Shown: positions 52,319-60,733 of the stretch, piece after piece
How the letters are laid out: each line of letters starts with the position of its first letter
Numbering within the stretch: the first letter of the stretch is position 1
NCBI RefSeq assembly: GCF_011752525.1
Contig: NZ_VWXI01000006.1
Location: 186,001-250,000 of the forward strand
Length of the DNA: 64,000 nt
Reading direction: 5' to 3'
Source: Pantoea sp. Cy-639
Lineage (GTDB): Bacteria; Pseudomonadota; Gammaproteobacteria; Pseudomonadales; Pseudomonadaceae
Program-made: the position numbers and the translations under genes
Notes under the pieces: generated by a model
What the model was told of the DNA's origin: nothing
Database searches by the model: none
What the model saw: the letters and a program-made list of their open reading frames with translations, nothing else

Positions 52319-54124
52319 ATGCCTGATTACAAAGCCCCCTTGCGTGATATCCGCTTCGTCCGCGACGAACTGCTCGGCTATGAGGCGCACTATCAGAGCC
52401 TGCCGGGCTGCCAGGACGCCACGCCTGACATGGTCGACGCGATCCTGGAAGAAGGCGCGAAGTTCTGTGAGCAGGTACTGGCCCCGCTGAACCGCGTTGG
52501 CGACCTGGAAGGCTGCACCTGGAGCGAATCGGGCGTGAAGACCCCGACCGGCTTCAAGGAAGCCTACGAGCAATTCGTCGAGGGTGGCTGGCCGAGCCTG
52601 GCCCACGATGTCGCCCACGGCGGCCAGGGCCTGCCGGAATCGCTGGGCCTGGCCCTGAGCGAGATGGTCGGCGAGTCGAACTGGTCGTGGGGCATGTACC
52701 CAGGCCTGTCCCATGGCGCGATGAACACCATCTCCGCCCACGGTACCCCCGAACAGCAGGAAACCTACCTGACCAAGCTGGTTTCCGGCGAGTGGACCGG
52801 CACCATGTGCCTGACCGAGCCGCACTGCGGCACCGACCTGGGGATGCTGCGCACCAAGGCCGAGCCGCAGGCTGACGGCAGCTACAAGGTGACCGGTACC
52901 AAGATCTTCATCTCCGCTGGCGAGCACGACATGGCCGGCAACATCGTCCATATCGTCCTGGCTCGCCTGCCCGATGCACCGGCTGGCACCAAAGGCATCT
53001 CGCTGTTCATCGTGCCGAAGTTCCTGCCAAACGCCGAAGGCGGCGTGGGTGAGCGCAACGGCGTGAGCTGTGGCTCCCTGGAACACAAGATGGGCATCCA
53101 CGGCAACGCCACCTGCGTGATGAACTTCGACGGCGCCACTGGCTATCTGATCGGCCCGGCCAACAAAGGCCTGAACTGCATGTTCACCTTCATGAACACC
53201 GCTCGCCTGGGTACCGCGCTGCAAGGCCTGGCCCACGCCGAGGTGGCGTTCCAGGGCGGCCTGAAGTATGCCCGCGACCGTCTGCAGATGCGCTCCCTGA
53301 CCGGTCCAAAGGCACCGGACAAGGCCGCCGACCCGATCATCGTCCACCCAGACGTGCGTCGCATGCTGCTGACCATGAAGGCCTTCGCCGAAGGCAACCG
53401 CGCGATGGTGTACTTCACCGCCAAGCAGGTGGACATCGTCAAGTACAGCCAGGATGAAGAAGAACGCAAGAAGGCCGACGCCCTGCTGGCCTTCCTGACC
53501 CCGATCGCCAAGGCCTTCATGACCGAAGTCGGTTTCGAGGCGGCCAACCACGGCGTGCAGATCTACGGCGGCCACGGTTTCATCGCCGAGTGGGGCATGG
53601 AGCAGAACGTGCGCGACAGCCGCATCTCCATGCTGTACGAAGGCACCACCGGCATCCAGGCCCTCGACCTGCTCGGTCGTAAGGTGCTGATGACCCAGGG
53701 CGAGGCACTCAAGGGCTTCACCAAGATCGTCCACAAGTTCTGCCAGGGCCAGGAAGGCAACGAAGCCACCAAGGAATTCGTCGAGCCACTGGCCGCGATC
53801 AACAAGGAGTGGGGCGAGCTGACCATGAAGATCGGCATGGCCGCCATGAAGGACCGCGAGGAAGTCGGTGCCGCCTCGGTGGACTACCTGATGTACTCCG
53901 GCTATGCCTGCCTGGCGTACTTCTGGGCCGACATCGCCCGCCTGGCCGCCGAGAAACTGGCTGCCGGCACCAGCGAGGCGGCGTTCTACACCGCCAAGCT
54001 GCAGACCGCGCGCTTCTACTTCCAGCGCATTCTGCCGCGTACCCGCAGCCACGTGGCCGCGATCCTGTCCGGCGCCGACAACCTGATGGCGATCAAGGAA
54101 GAAGACTTCGGTCTTTCCTACTGA
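52319..54124 (+). CDS. Acyl-CoA dehydrogenase, long form (FadE-type), copy 1
   Basis: 601-aa FAD enzyme for the first step of beta-oxidation. It has an N-terminal helical extension (PDYKAPLRDIRFVRDELLGY), the middle domain motif TMCLTEPHCGTDLGML, and the FAD/ETF-type C-terminal domain with YEGTTGIQALDLLGRK, where the Glu of YEGT is the expected catalytic base. An extra C-terminal domain (~150 aa) is typical of the ~600-aa clade. The P. putida homologue at this locus has, as I recall, been studied as a phenylacyl-CoA dehydrogenase, and the P. aeruginosa one (PA0506) as a long-chain FadE. Substrate range therefore remains open. PsrA-type boxes upstream. Confidence 0.92.
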   Translation: MPDYKAPLRDIRFVRDELLGYEAHYQSLPGCQDATPDMVDAILEEGAKFCEQVLAPLNRVGDLEGCTWSESGVKTPTGFKEAYEQFVEGGWPSLAHDVAHGGQGLPESLGLALSEMVGESNWSWGMYPGLSHGAMNTISAHGTPEQQETYLTKLVSGEWTGTMCLTEPHCGTDLGMLRTKAEPQADGSYKVTGTKIFISAGEHDMAGNIVHIVLARLPDAPAGTKGISLFIVPKFLPNAEGGVGERNGVSCGSLEHKMGIHGNATCVMNFDGATGYLIGPANKGLNCMFTFMNTARLGTALQGLAHAEVAFQGGLKYARDRLQMRSLTGPKAPDKAADPIIVHPDVRRMLLTMKAFAEGNRAMVYFTAKQVDIVKYSQDEEERKKADALLAFLTPIAKAFMTEVGFEAANHGVQIYGGHGFIAEWGMEQNVRDSRISMLYEGTTGIQALDLLGRKVLMTQGEALKGFTKIVHKFCQGQEGNEATKEFVEPLAAINKEWGELTMKIGMAAMKDREEVGAASVDYLMYSGYACLAYFWADIARLAAEKLAAGTSEAAFYTAKLQTARFYFQRILPRTRSHVAAILSGADNLMAIKEEDFGLSY

Positions 54125-54140
54125 TAGCTGCGGCTGCATG

Positions 54141-54172
54141 AAAAACGCCTGCCCTTATCGGCAGGCGTTTTT
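54141..54172. terminator. Strong bidirectional terminator after acyl-CoA dehydrogenase 1
   Basis: Perfect 13-bp stem AAAAACGCCTGCC/GGCAGGCGTTTTT (54141-54153, 54160-54172) with a 6-nt loop and a T-run. The remaining ~250 bp up to the next gene (54173-54425) show no recognised feature. Confidence 0.9.
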
Positions 54173-54425
54173 TTATCTGCTGTTTTCTGCCAGTGCGGTC
54201 CTCGTACACTGTGCGATGCCTTGAACGGCACCACGGCGCTGGCAGCCTCCGAGACGACAAGACCCTTCCCTTTTTCTCCATCCATGTCGCATCAAGTTAC
54301 GAGTACGTCTCAAGCATCGCCCTCCGCCTGCCGTTAACCCGACGACTGTATTCATCTATTCATGTGCACTGCCGATGAAGTAAGGGCACAATGCCATTAT
54401 TGATCTGCCGGGTCGGAGATTACCC

Positions 54426-55709
54426 TTGTTTCGTCTATCCGCTGTACGCGCGAGCCACTTCCTGCCTTCGCTGTGTCTTTTGCTGTCAGGGCTTGCGGCA
54501 GCTTATGTAAGAGACCTCAGCGTTTTCTTCACGTCGCTGTTCAACGTCCTGCCCACGTTGGTCCTGTTGCTGGGTGGGGCCTATTGCGCGGTCTATCGCC
54601 GCCAGCGCGAACTGTTTCTGATGGTCACGGTGTACATCGCCTACTTCCTGCTCGACACCCAGACCGATTTCTATCGTGATAATGGCCGGGTCCGCGAAGA
54701 CGCGGCGGTGATCTTCCACCTGGTCTGCCTGCTGTTGCCCGCCCTGTTCGGTCTTTACGGCGCCTGGCAGGAACGCACCCACCTGGCCCAGGATCTGCTC
54801 GCCCGCTTCGCCGTGCTGTTCGCCGTCGGCAGTGTGGCGCTGGCGCTCGAGCAAAGTTTCCCCGAGGCCTTGCTCGGCTGGCTGGCGGAGATTCGCTGGC
54901 CTTCGCTGCACGGCCAGTGGATGAGCCTGATCCAGATGGCCTACCCACTGTTCCTGGCCGTGTTCATCCTGCTGGTGGTGCAGTACCTGCGTGAGCCCAG
55001 GCCTTTGCATGCAGCGCAGATCATCGGTCTGATCGGTATCTTCTGGATGCTGCCCAAGACCTTCATCCTGCCGTTCACCCTGAACATCATGTGCAGCCAG
55101 GTGATGCTGATGATTGCCGCGGCGGTGTCCCACGAGGCCTACCAGATGGCCTTCCGTGACGAGCTGACCGGCTTGCCGGGCCGGCGTGCGCTGAACGAGC
55201 GCATGCAGCGCCTGGGGCGCAACTACGTGATCGCCATGACCGATGTCGATCACTTCAAGAAATTCAACGACACCCATGGCCATGACGTTGGCGACCAAGT
55301 ACTGCGCCTGGTCGCCAGCCGTCTTTCCAGGGTCACTGGTGGCGGCCGCGCCTACCGCTATGGTGGCGAGGAGTTCGCTCTGGTGTTCGCCGGCAAGACC
55401 GCCGAAGAATGCCTGCCGCACCTGGAAGCCGTGCGCGAGATGATTGCCAACTACGCGATCCAGCTGCGCGACCAGAACAGCCGTCCACAGGATGACTCGA
55501 CGGGTCGGCAGCGCCGGGGCGGCAGCGCCAGCAGTACGGTCTCGGTGACCATCAGCATCGGAGTCGCCGAGCGCCAGGCCGATCACCGCAACCCCGACGA
55601 AGTGCTCAAGTCCGCCGACCAGGCGCTATACAGCGCCAAGGGCGCGGGGCGTAACTGCGTGATGACCTTCGGCCAGCAGTCACGGCGAGGCGCGGTACGC
55701 ATGGCGTGA
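54426..55709 (+). CDS. Membrane diguanylate cyclase (GGDEF)
   Basis: 427-aa protein from a TTG start at 54426, with GGAG 7 bp upstream. About seven transmembrane helices occupy residues ~8-235 (e.g. FLPSLCLLLSGLAAAYV, VLPTLVLLLGGAYCAVY). A GGDEF domain follows (~245-420) with DELTGLPGRRALNE, TDVDHFKKFNDTHGHDVGDQ and an intact active site YRYGGEEFALVF. The RxxD inhibitory site five residues upstream is absent (RAYR), so product inhibition is probably lacking. An Arg/Ser/Gly-rich insert lies at ~355-372. It sits between two acyl-CoA dehydrogenase genes, but with its own upstream region. Confidence 0.9.
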   Translation: MFRLSAVRASHFLPSLCLLLSGLAAAYVRDLSVFFTSLFNVLPTLVLLLGGAYCAVYRRQRELFLMVTVYIAYFLLDTQTDFYRDNGRVREDAAVIFHLVCLLLPALFGLYGAWQERTHLAQDLLARFAVLFAVGSVALALEQSFPEALLGWLAEIRWPSLHGQWMSLIQMAYPLFLAVFILLVVQYLREPRPLHAAQIIGLIGIFWMLPKTFILPFTLNIMCSQVMLMIAAAVSHEAYQMAFRDELTGLPGRRALNERMQRLGRNYVIAMTDVDHFKKFNDTHGHDVGDQVLRLVASRLSRVTGGGRAYRYGGEEFALVFAGKTAEECLPHLEAVREMIANYAIQLRDQNSRPQDDSTGRQRRGGSASSTVSVTISIGVAERQADHRNPDEVLKSADQALYSAKGAGRNCVMTFGQQSRRGAVRMA

Positions 55710-55717
55710 CTATATGT

Positions 55718-55729
55718 GACCATTTGGTC
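55718..55729. promoter_or_regulatory. Small palindrome upstream of acyl-CoA dehydrogenase 2
   Basis: GACCA-TT-TGGTC, a perfect 5+5 bp inverted repeat about 100 bp before the start codon. No PsrA-type box was found here, in contrast to copy 1. Binding protein unknown. Confidence 0.3.
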
Positions 55730-55832
55730 TCATGATGACCCTATGTCTCGAAAAAGTTTGTCGGTTACACTGCTTCGATCCCAGTGCCGCGGTCCCTTCG
55801 GACCGCCCCGACCCTTATAGCGAGAGGTTGTC

Positions 55833-57611
55833 ATGGCTGAATACAAAGCGCCCCTGCGCGATATGCGCTTCGTCCTCAATGAAGTCTTCGACGTGGCCAC
55901 ACTCTGGTCGCAACTGCCTGGGCTGGCCGAGGTGGTCGATGCCGAAACTGCCATGGCGGTACTGGAAGAGGCCGGCAAGGTCACCGGCAAGAGCATCGCC
56001 CCGCTGAGCCGCGCCGCCGACGAGGAGGGCTGCCATTGGGACAACGGCGCGGTGCGTACCCCGGCCGGTTTCATCGAGGCCTACCAGACCTACGCCGAGG
56101 GCGGTTGGGTCGGTGTTGGGGGCGACCCGCAGTTCGGCGGCATGGGCATGCCCAAGGTGATCTCGGCCCAGGTCGAGGAAATGGTCAACGCCTCGAGCCT
56201 GTCCTTCGGCCTCTACCCGATGCTCACCGCCGGCGCCTGCCTGTCGATCAATGCCCACGCCAGCGAAGCGCTGAAAGCGCAGTACCTGCCGAACATGTAC
56301 GCCGGCGTCTGGGCTGGCTCCATGTGCCTGACCGAACCCCACGCCGGCACCGACCTGGGCATCATCCGCACCAAGGCCGAGCCCCAGGCCGATGGCAGCT
56401 ACAAGATCAGCGGCACCAAGATCTTCATCACCGGCGGCGAGCACGACCTCACCGAGAACATCATCCACCTGGTGCTGGCCAAGCTGCCGGATGCCCCGGC
56501 CGGCCCGAAAGGCATCTCGCTGTTCCTGGTGCCCAAGGTGCTGGTCAACCAGGACGGTAGCCTTGGCGCACGCAACACCGCCACGTGCGGTTCGATCGAG
56601 CACAAGATGGGCATCCAGGCCTCGGCCACGTGCGTGATGAACTTCGACGAAGCCGTCGGTTACATCGTCGGCGAGCCGAACAAGGGTTTGGCAGCGATGT
56701 TCACCATGATGAACTACGAGCGCCTGGGTGTTGGCATCCAGGGCCTGGCCTCGGCCGAGCGCTCCTACCAGAACGCCGTGGAATACGCCCGTGACCGTCT
56801 GCAGAGCCGTGCACCGACCGGCCCGCAGGCCAAGGACAAGGTGGCCGACCCGATCATCGTCCACCCGGACGTGCGTCGTATGCTGTTGACCATGAAGGCG
56901 CTGATCGAAGGTGGGCGTGCCTTCTCCACCTACGTGGCGATGCAGCTCGATAGCGCCAAGTACAGCGAGGATGCCGCCACTCGCAAGCGCAGCGAAGAGC
57001 TGGTGGCGCTGTTGACGCCGGTGGCCAAGGCCTTCCTCACCGACCTCGGCCTTGAATGCACGGTACATGGCCAGCAGGTATTCGGTGGCCATGGCTACAT
57101 CCGCGAGTGGGGCCAGGAGCAACTGGTGCGCGACGTGCGCATCACCCAGATCTACGAAGGCACCAACGGCATCCAGGCGCTGGACCTGGTCGGTCGCAAG
57201 GTGGTGGCCAGCGGCGGTGCCTACTACAAACTGTTCGCCGATGAGATCCGCCAATTCATCGCCGGCGCAGAGAGTGGGCTGAGTGAGTTCACCCAGCCGT
57301 TGGCGGCCTCTCTCGAGCAGCTCGACGCGCTGACTGCCTGGGTGCTCGACCAGGCCAAGGGCAATCCCAACGAGATCGGTGCCGCGTCGGTCGAGTACCT
57401 GCATGCGTTCGGTTATGTCGCCTACGCCTACATGTGGGCGCTGATGGCCCGTGCGGCCAAGGCGGGCGAGGGGGATGCCGAGTTCTACGGCGCCAAGCTG
57501 GGCACCGCGCAGTTCTACTTCGCCCGTCTGTTGCCACGGGTGCACTCGCTGGTGGCGTCGGTGCGAGCGGGGAGCGAGTCGCTCTATCTGCTGGACGCCG
57601 CGCAGTTCTGA
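55833..57611 (+). CDS. Acyl-CoA dehydrogenase, long form (FadE-type), copy 2
   Basis: 592-aa paralogue of the enzyme at 52319-54124, with the same layout (AEYKAPLRDMRFVLNEVF start, SMCLTEPHAGTDLGII, YEGTNGIQALDLVGRK with the catalytic-base Glu, extra C-terminal domain). The two products are clearly related along their length, so they arose by duplication. In P. aeruginosa the corresponding pair is reported to differ in chain-length preference; which copy here prefers which chain cannot be read from sequence by eye. An AGAGG ribosome site precedes the ATG. Confidence 0.93.
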   Translation: MAEYKAPLRDMRFVLNEVFDVATLWSQLPGLAEVVDAETAMAVLEEAGKVTGKSIAPLSRAADEEGCHWDNGAVRTPAGFIEAYQTYAEGGWVGVGGDPQFGGMGMPKVISAQVEEMVNASSLSFGLYPMLTAGACLSINAHASEALKAQYLPNMYAGVWAGSMCLTEPHAGTDLGIIRTKAEPQADGSYKISGTKIFITGGEHDLTENIIHLVLAKLPDAPAGPKGISLFLVPKVLVNQDGSLGARNTATCGSIEHKMGIQASATCVMNFDEAVGYIVGEPNKGLAAMFTMMNYERLGVGIQGLASAERSYQNAVEYARDRLQSRAPTGPQAKDKVADPIIVHPDVRRMLLTMKALIEGGRAFSTYVAMQLDSAKYSEDAATRKRSEELVALLTPVAKAFLTDLGLECTVHGQQVFGGHGYIREWGQEQLVRDVRITQIYEGTNGIQALDLVGRKVVASGGAYYKLFADEIRQFIAGAESGLSEFTQPLAASLEQLDALTAWVLDQAKGNPNEIGAASVEYLHAFGYVAYAYMWALMARAAKAGEGDAEFYGAKLGTAQFYFARLLPRVHSLVASVRAGSESLYLLDAAQF

Positions 57612-57649
57612 CCCGCCAGGGCTGGATGGCAGCCCCTGCTCGCGGTGCC

Positions 57650-57699
57650 AGGCCGCTTGCGCAGAAGGATCCCGATCCTGCTGCGTAAGCGGCCTTTTT
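57650..57699 (+). terminator. Terminator after acyl-CoA dehydrogenase 2
   Basis: 15-bp stem with one mismatch (57650-57664 with 57681-57695), 16-nt loop, then TTTTT. It starts about 40 bp after the stop codon. Confidence 0.85.
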
Positions 57700-57737
57700 G
57701 TTAGTCAGAAAAACAACGTTTGCGAATCGGTCTTTTT

Positions 57738-57755
57738 TGTAAGCTTTTGCTTACA
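57738..57755. promoter_or_regulatory. GacA-box (upstream activating sequence) of rsmY
   Basis: TGTAAGC-TTTT-GCTTACA, a perfect 7+7 bp inverted repeat that fits the GacA consensus TGTAAG-N6-CTTACA exactly. It is centred about 62 bp upstream of the predicted RNA start, as for known rsmY/rsmZ promoters. Confidence 0.92.
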
Positions 57756-57808
57756 CGACGTGGTGACTTTTCGCCCCTTCCGCAAGATTGGATCCACGGT
57801 TACTCTTT

Positions 57809-57938
57809 GTCACATGGACGTAGCGCAGGACGCGCAATGGACAGAACAGGGACACGAAAGGATTTCCTGCCAGGGAGGCGGGGCGATAAGGATGTCAAAG
57901 GGAAACAGTCTGGAAAACCCCGCTTCGGCGGGGTTTTC
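57809..57938 (+). ncRNA. rsmY: Gac-controlled regulatory RNA RsmY (CsrB/RsmZ-type)
   Basis: A ~130-nt non-coding RNA that would sequester the translational repressors RsmA/RsmE. A TACTCT -10 lies at 57801-57806, giving a start near 57809 (GTCACATGGAC). The transcript carries nine GGA motifs, at least one in the loop of a small GCG/CGC hairpin (AGCGCAGGACGCGC). It ends in a rho-independent terminator with an 11-bp stem and a UUCG tetraloop (57913-57938). The GacA box is at 57738. Position between an acyl-CoA dehydrogenase and a LysR gene agrees with where I recall P. putida rsmY. RsmX cannot be fully excluded. Start and end are predictions. Confidence 0.85.
57913..57938. terminator. Terminator shared by rsmY and the LysR gene
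   Basis: GAAAACCCCGC-TTCG-GCGGGGTTTTC: an 11-bp stem with a UUCG tetraloop on the plus strand, and T-runs in both directions. It ends rsmY and lies 17 bp past the LysR stop. Confidence 0.92.
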
Positions 57939-57955
57939 TTTGTGCGCGTGATTTG

Positions 57956-58879
57956 TCAGCCGAGCACGTCCAGGGGGGATACGCCCAACTGGCGGGCATC
58001 GGTTTCTTCCTCCAGCAAGGTACGCAGCAACTCTACCGAGGCCTGCTGGCGCTGGGCGTCGCGAAACACCAGGCCGACCTTCAGTGGCACCCGTGGTTCG
58101 CTCAACGGTTTCCACAGCAGCTCCTGATCGTCCTGCGCAGCATCCTTGGCCCGCCCTGGCAGGATCGTTGCCAGGGCCGTGTGCGCCAGGCTGTCGAGAA
58201 TCCCGGCCATGTTGTTCATTTCTGCCTGCACTTGCGGACGACGGCCCAGACTGGCCAGTTGCGCCTTCCAGATCTGCCGGATCTGGAATTCTTCGCCGAG
58301 CATCAGCATCGGCAACTCCGCCGCCTGGCGGATCGATACTTTCTTGAAGTCCTTGAGCGGATGCGTGTCGGGGATGACCAACTGCAGTTCATCCTCGTAC
58401 AACAGCAGGCCATGCAACCCGGGCTGGCGCGGCGGCAGGTAGCTGATGCCGATGTCCAGGCCGCCATTGAGCAGGCGCCGCTCGATTTCCGAGCCAGACA
58501 GCTCATAGATCTGCACCACCAGGTGAGGCTGTGCCTTGCGCACCCGTTCGAGCAACTGTGGCACCAGGCTTGGTCGCACGGTCTGCAGCACCCCGATGGC
58601 CAGGGTGCGCAGCGATTGCCCCTTGAAGTTGCGCATGGCCTCGTGGGCTCGTTGCAGGCCGTCCAGCAGAGGCAGGGCATGGTTGTACAAGGTGTGGGCC
58701 GCCAGGGTCGGCAGCAGGCGCTTGTTGCTGCGCTCGAACAGGTTCAGGTCGAGGCTGTGCTCCAGCTGGCGGATCTGTTGCGACAGGGCCGGCTGGGACA
58801 GCGACAGGCGTTCGGCGGCCCGCCCTACATGACCTTCTTCGTAGACCGCGACGAAATAGCGCAGTTGGCGAAAATCCAT
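57956..58879 (-). CDS. LysR-family transcriptional regulator
   Basis: 307-aa LTTR from the ATG at 58879. N-terminal winged helix-turn-helix (FRQLRYFVAVYEEGHVGRAAERLSLSQPALSQQIRQLE) and a C-terminal substrate-binding domain of two lobes. It is divergent from an aminotransferase gene, with a 210-bp shared control region that contains a repeated AGAAACACTT (58881 and 58999). By LysR custom it probably regulates itself and the aminotransferase. The inducer is unknown. Confidence 0.92.
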   Translation of the reverse strand: MDFRQLRYFVAVYEEGHVGRAAERLSLSQPALSQQIRQLEHSLDLNLFERSNKRLLPTLAAHTLYNHALPLLDGLQRAHEAMRNFKGQSLRTLAIGVLQTVRPSLVPQLLERVRKAQPHLVVQIYELSGSEIERRLLNGGLDIGISYLPPRQPGLHGLLLYEDELQLVIPDTHPLKDFKKVSIRQAAELPMLMLGEEFQIRQIWKAQLASLGRRPQVQAEMNNMAGILDSLAHTALATILPGRAKDAAQDDQELLWKPLSEPRVPLKVGLVFRDAQRQQASVELLRTLLEEETDARQLGVSPLDVLG

Positions 58880-58880
58880 A

Positions 58881-59008
58881 AGAAACACTTATCGAAAAAG
58901 CTGGAAAAACGGAATGGCCCAAAGGCCGCATGGCGCCTAGTCTATCGCCGTATTCCAAAGGGTTACAGCGATCAGCGAAGCGATTGTTACCCCGGGTGAG
59001 AAACACTT
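58881..59008. promoter_or_regulatory. Repeated AGAAACACTT in the LysR/aminotransferase control region
   Basis: The 10-mer AGAAACACTT occurs at 58881-58890, directly before the LysR start codon, and again at 58999-59008, about 80 bp before the aminotransferase start. One copy sits near each divergent gene. Possible operator pair; speculative. Confidence 0.35.
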
Positions 59009-59089
59009 TTGATAGGCAAGACAAAATATCAGCATCCGGCATGCGACCGGAGTCTTGACCGCCTGCGACCGTGATTGGCTGGAGCCCCG

Positions 59090-60367
59090 ATGAACCTGTT
59101 CAACCTGCGCCGCTCGGCACCTGCCGTTGCCGAGCCCAAGCGTGTCCCGGCGAGCGAGCCGGCCACCGCGCAGCTTTCCCGCGAACACCTGATGCCTGGT
59201 GTCGAGCGTGCGCCGCAGGTATTCGTGCGTGGTCAGGGCTCCTGGCTGTGGGACAGCGAGGGGCATGCCTATCTGGACTTCACCCAGGGCTGTGCGGTCA
59301 ACAGCCTCGGCCATAGCCCCAGCGTGCTGGTCAAGGCGTTGGGCAACCAGGCCCAGGCGCTGATCAACCCGGGAGCCGGCTTCCACAGCCGTGGCCTGCT
59401 GAGCCTGGTCGAGCGCTTGTGCCAGAGCACCGGCAGCGACCAGGCCTACCTGCTCAACAGCGGTGCCGAAGCCTGTGAAGGGGCGATCAAGCTGGCCCGC
59501 AAGTGGGGGCAACTGCACCGCAATGGCGCCTATCACATCATCACCGCCAGCCAGGGCTGCCATGGCCGTAGCCTGGGGGCGCTGTCGGCTTCCGACCCGT
59601 TGCCGTGCAACCGTTGCGAACCGGGTCTGCCGGGCTTCAGCAAGGTGCCGTTCAACGACCTGGCGGCGCTGCATGCGGCGGTGGATTCGCGCACCGTGGC
59701 AATCATGCTCGAGCCGATCCAGGGTGAGGCCGGGGTGATTCCCGCGACGGCCGACTACCTCAAGGGTGTCGAACAGTTGTGTCGCGAACTGGGTATCCTG
59801 CTGATCCTCGACGAGGTACAGACCGGGGTGGGGCGTTGCGGGGCACTGCTGGCGGAGCAGCTCTACGGCGTGCGCGCCGACATCATCACCCTGGGCAAGG
59901 GATTGGGCGGTGGTGTGCCGTTGGCCGCGCTGCTGGCCCGTGGCAGTGCCTGTTGCGCCGAACCAGGCGAGCTGGAAGGCAGCCATCATGGCAACGCGCT
60001 GATGAGCGCCGCCGGGCTGGCGGTGCTGAACACCGTGTTGGAGCAGGGCTTCTTCGAGCAGGTGATGGACAGTGGCCGCCACTTGCGTGACGGCCTGAGC
60101 CGACTGGCGGGCCGCTATGGTCAGGGCGAGGTGCGTGGCCGAGGGCTGCTATGGGCGCTCCAGCTACATGAAGCGGTGGCGGCGGAACTGGTCGACGCTG
60201 CCTTGCACGAGGGTTTGCTGCTTAACGCGCCGCAAGCCGACGTGGTGCGTTTCTCGCCGGCGCTGACCGTGAGCAAGGGCAACATCGACGAGATGCTCCT
60301 GCGCCTGGCCCGCGCCTTCGCCAGGCTGCACGCCCGCCAGCACAATCGCCGCGAGGTACCGGCCTGA
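59090..60367 (+). CDS. Class-III PLP aminotransferase (acetylornithine/diamine aminotransferase-like)
   Basis: 425-aa PLP enzyme from the ATG at 59090 (GGAG 5 bp upstream). Family motifs: GAEACEGAIKLARKWG, LILDEVQTGVGRCG (Asp contacts the PLP ring) and the PLP lysine in ITLGKGLGGGVPLAALLA. Overall it resembles ArgD/omega-amino-acid aminotransferases, but the N-terminal 25 residues are extra. It is not in an arg cluster and is paired with a LysR gene, so a catabolic substrate (for example a diamine or omega-amino acid) is as likely as acetylornithine. It is followed by a terminator. Confidence 0.88.
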   Translation: MNLFNLRRSAPAVAEPKRVPASEPATAQLSREHLMPGVERAPQVFVRGQGSWLWDSEGHAYLDFTQGCAVNSLGHSPSVLVKALGNQAQALINPGAGFHSRGLLSLVERLCQSTGSDQAYLLNSGAEACEGAIKLARKWGQLHRNGAYHIITASQGCHGRSLGALSASDPLPCNRCEPGLPGFSKVPFNDLAALHAAVDSRTVAIMLEPIQGEAGVIPATADYLKGVEQLCRELGILLILDEVQTGVGRCGALLAEQLYGVRADIITLGKGLGGGVPLAALLARGSACCAEPGELEGSHHGNALMSAAGLAVLNTVLEQGFFEQVMDSGRHLRDGLSRLAGRYGQGEVRGRGLLWALQLHEAVAAELVDAALHEGLLLNAPQADVVRFSPALTVSKGNIDEMLLRLARAFARLHARQHNRREVPA

Positions 60368-60419
60368 AGGCCGCCCCGGCGTACAGAATTTCAACGAACC
60401 GTCTCGCGTTCCTGCGCAT

Positions 60420-60459
60420 CGCCCCTGGCCTGAAACATTTGGCTCGGGGCGTTTTTTTT
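60420..60459 (+). terminator. Terminator after the aminotransferase
   Basis: CGCCCC/GGGGCG outer stem (60420-60425, 60446-60451) with a small inner GCC/GGC pair, followed by eight T. Confidence 0.75.
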
Positions 60460-60531
60460 GCCCGAATGCCGGGGGAACCTCTGCAAAGCGAGACGAGTCT
60501 CTGTTGAAACACCCCTGGAGGAGCGCTTCAC

Positions 60532-60690
60532 ATGGACTTCATTCGCATCATCATCGCCATCATCCTGCCGCCGCTGGGCGTGTTTCTCCAGGTCGGCTTC
60601 GGCGGAGCATTCTGGTTGAACATCCTGCTCACGCTGCTGGGGTATATCCCGGGGATCGTGCATGCGGTGTATATCATCGCCAAGCGCTGA
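60532..60690 (+). CDS. YqaE/Pmp3-family small membrane protein
   Basis: 52-aa protein with two transmembrane helices (IRIIIAIILPPLGVFLQVGF and NILLTLLGYIPGIVHAVYII) joined by GGAFW and ending IAKR. The PPLGVFLQVG-x10-NILLTLLGYIPGIVHA pattern is the UPF0057/Pmp3/YqaE signature. Relatives affect membrane potential and salt or osmotic stress in plants, yeast and bacteria. A GGAGGAG ribosome site lies 8 bp upstream. Too short for many gene finders. The stop codon is inside a long palindrome (60687-60733). Confidence 0.92.
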   Translation: MDFIRIIIAIILPPLGVFLQVGFGGAFWLNILLTLLGYIPGIVHAVYIIAKR

Positions 60691-60733
60691 AGGCTCGTAG
60701 ACGCCAGCAAGGCTGGTGCCTACGAGCCTTCAG
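60687..60733. repeat. Palindrome spanning both stop codons (YqaE and S9 peptidase)
   Basis: Perfect 14-bp arms CTGAAGGCTCGTAG (60687-60700) and CTACGAGCCTTCAG (60720-60733) with an inner CCAGC-AAG-GCTGG hairpin. It contains the TGA of the 52-aa gene and the TAG of the convergent peptidase gene. Probable bidirectional terminator of REP origin. Confidence 0.8.

Noticed and set aside
54193..54378. A 61-codon plus-strand frame in the gap before the diguanylate cyclase
   Set aside because: No ribosome site, no similarity and a composition typical of non-coding sequence.
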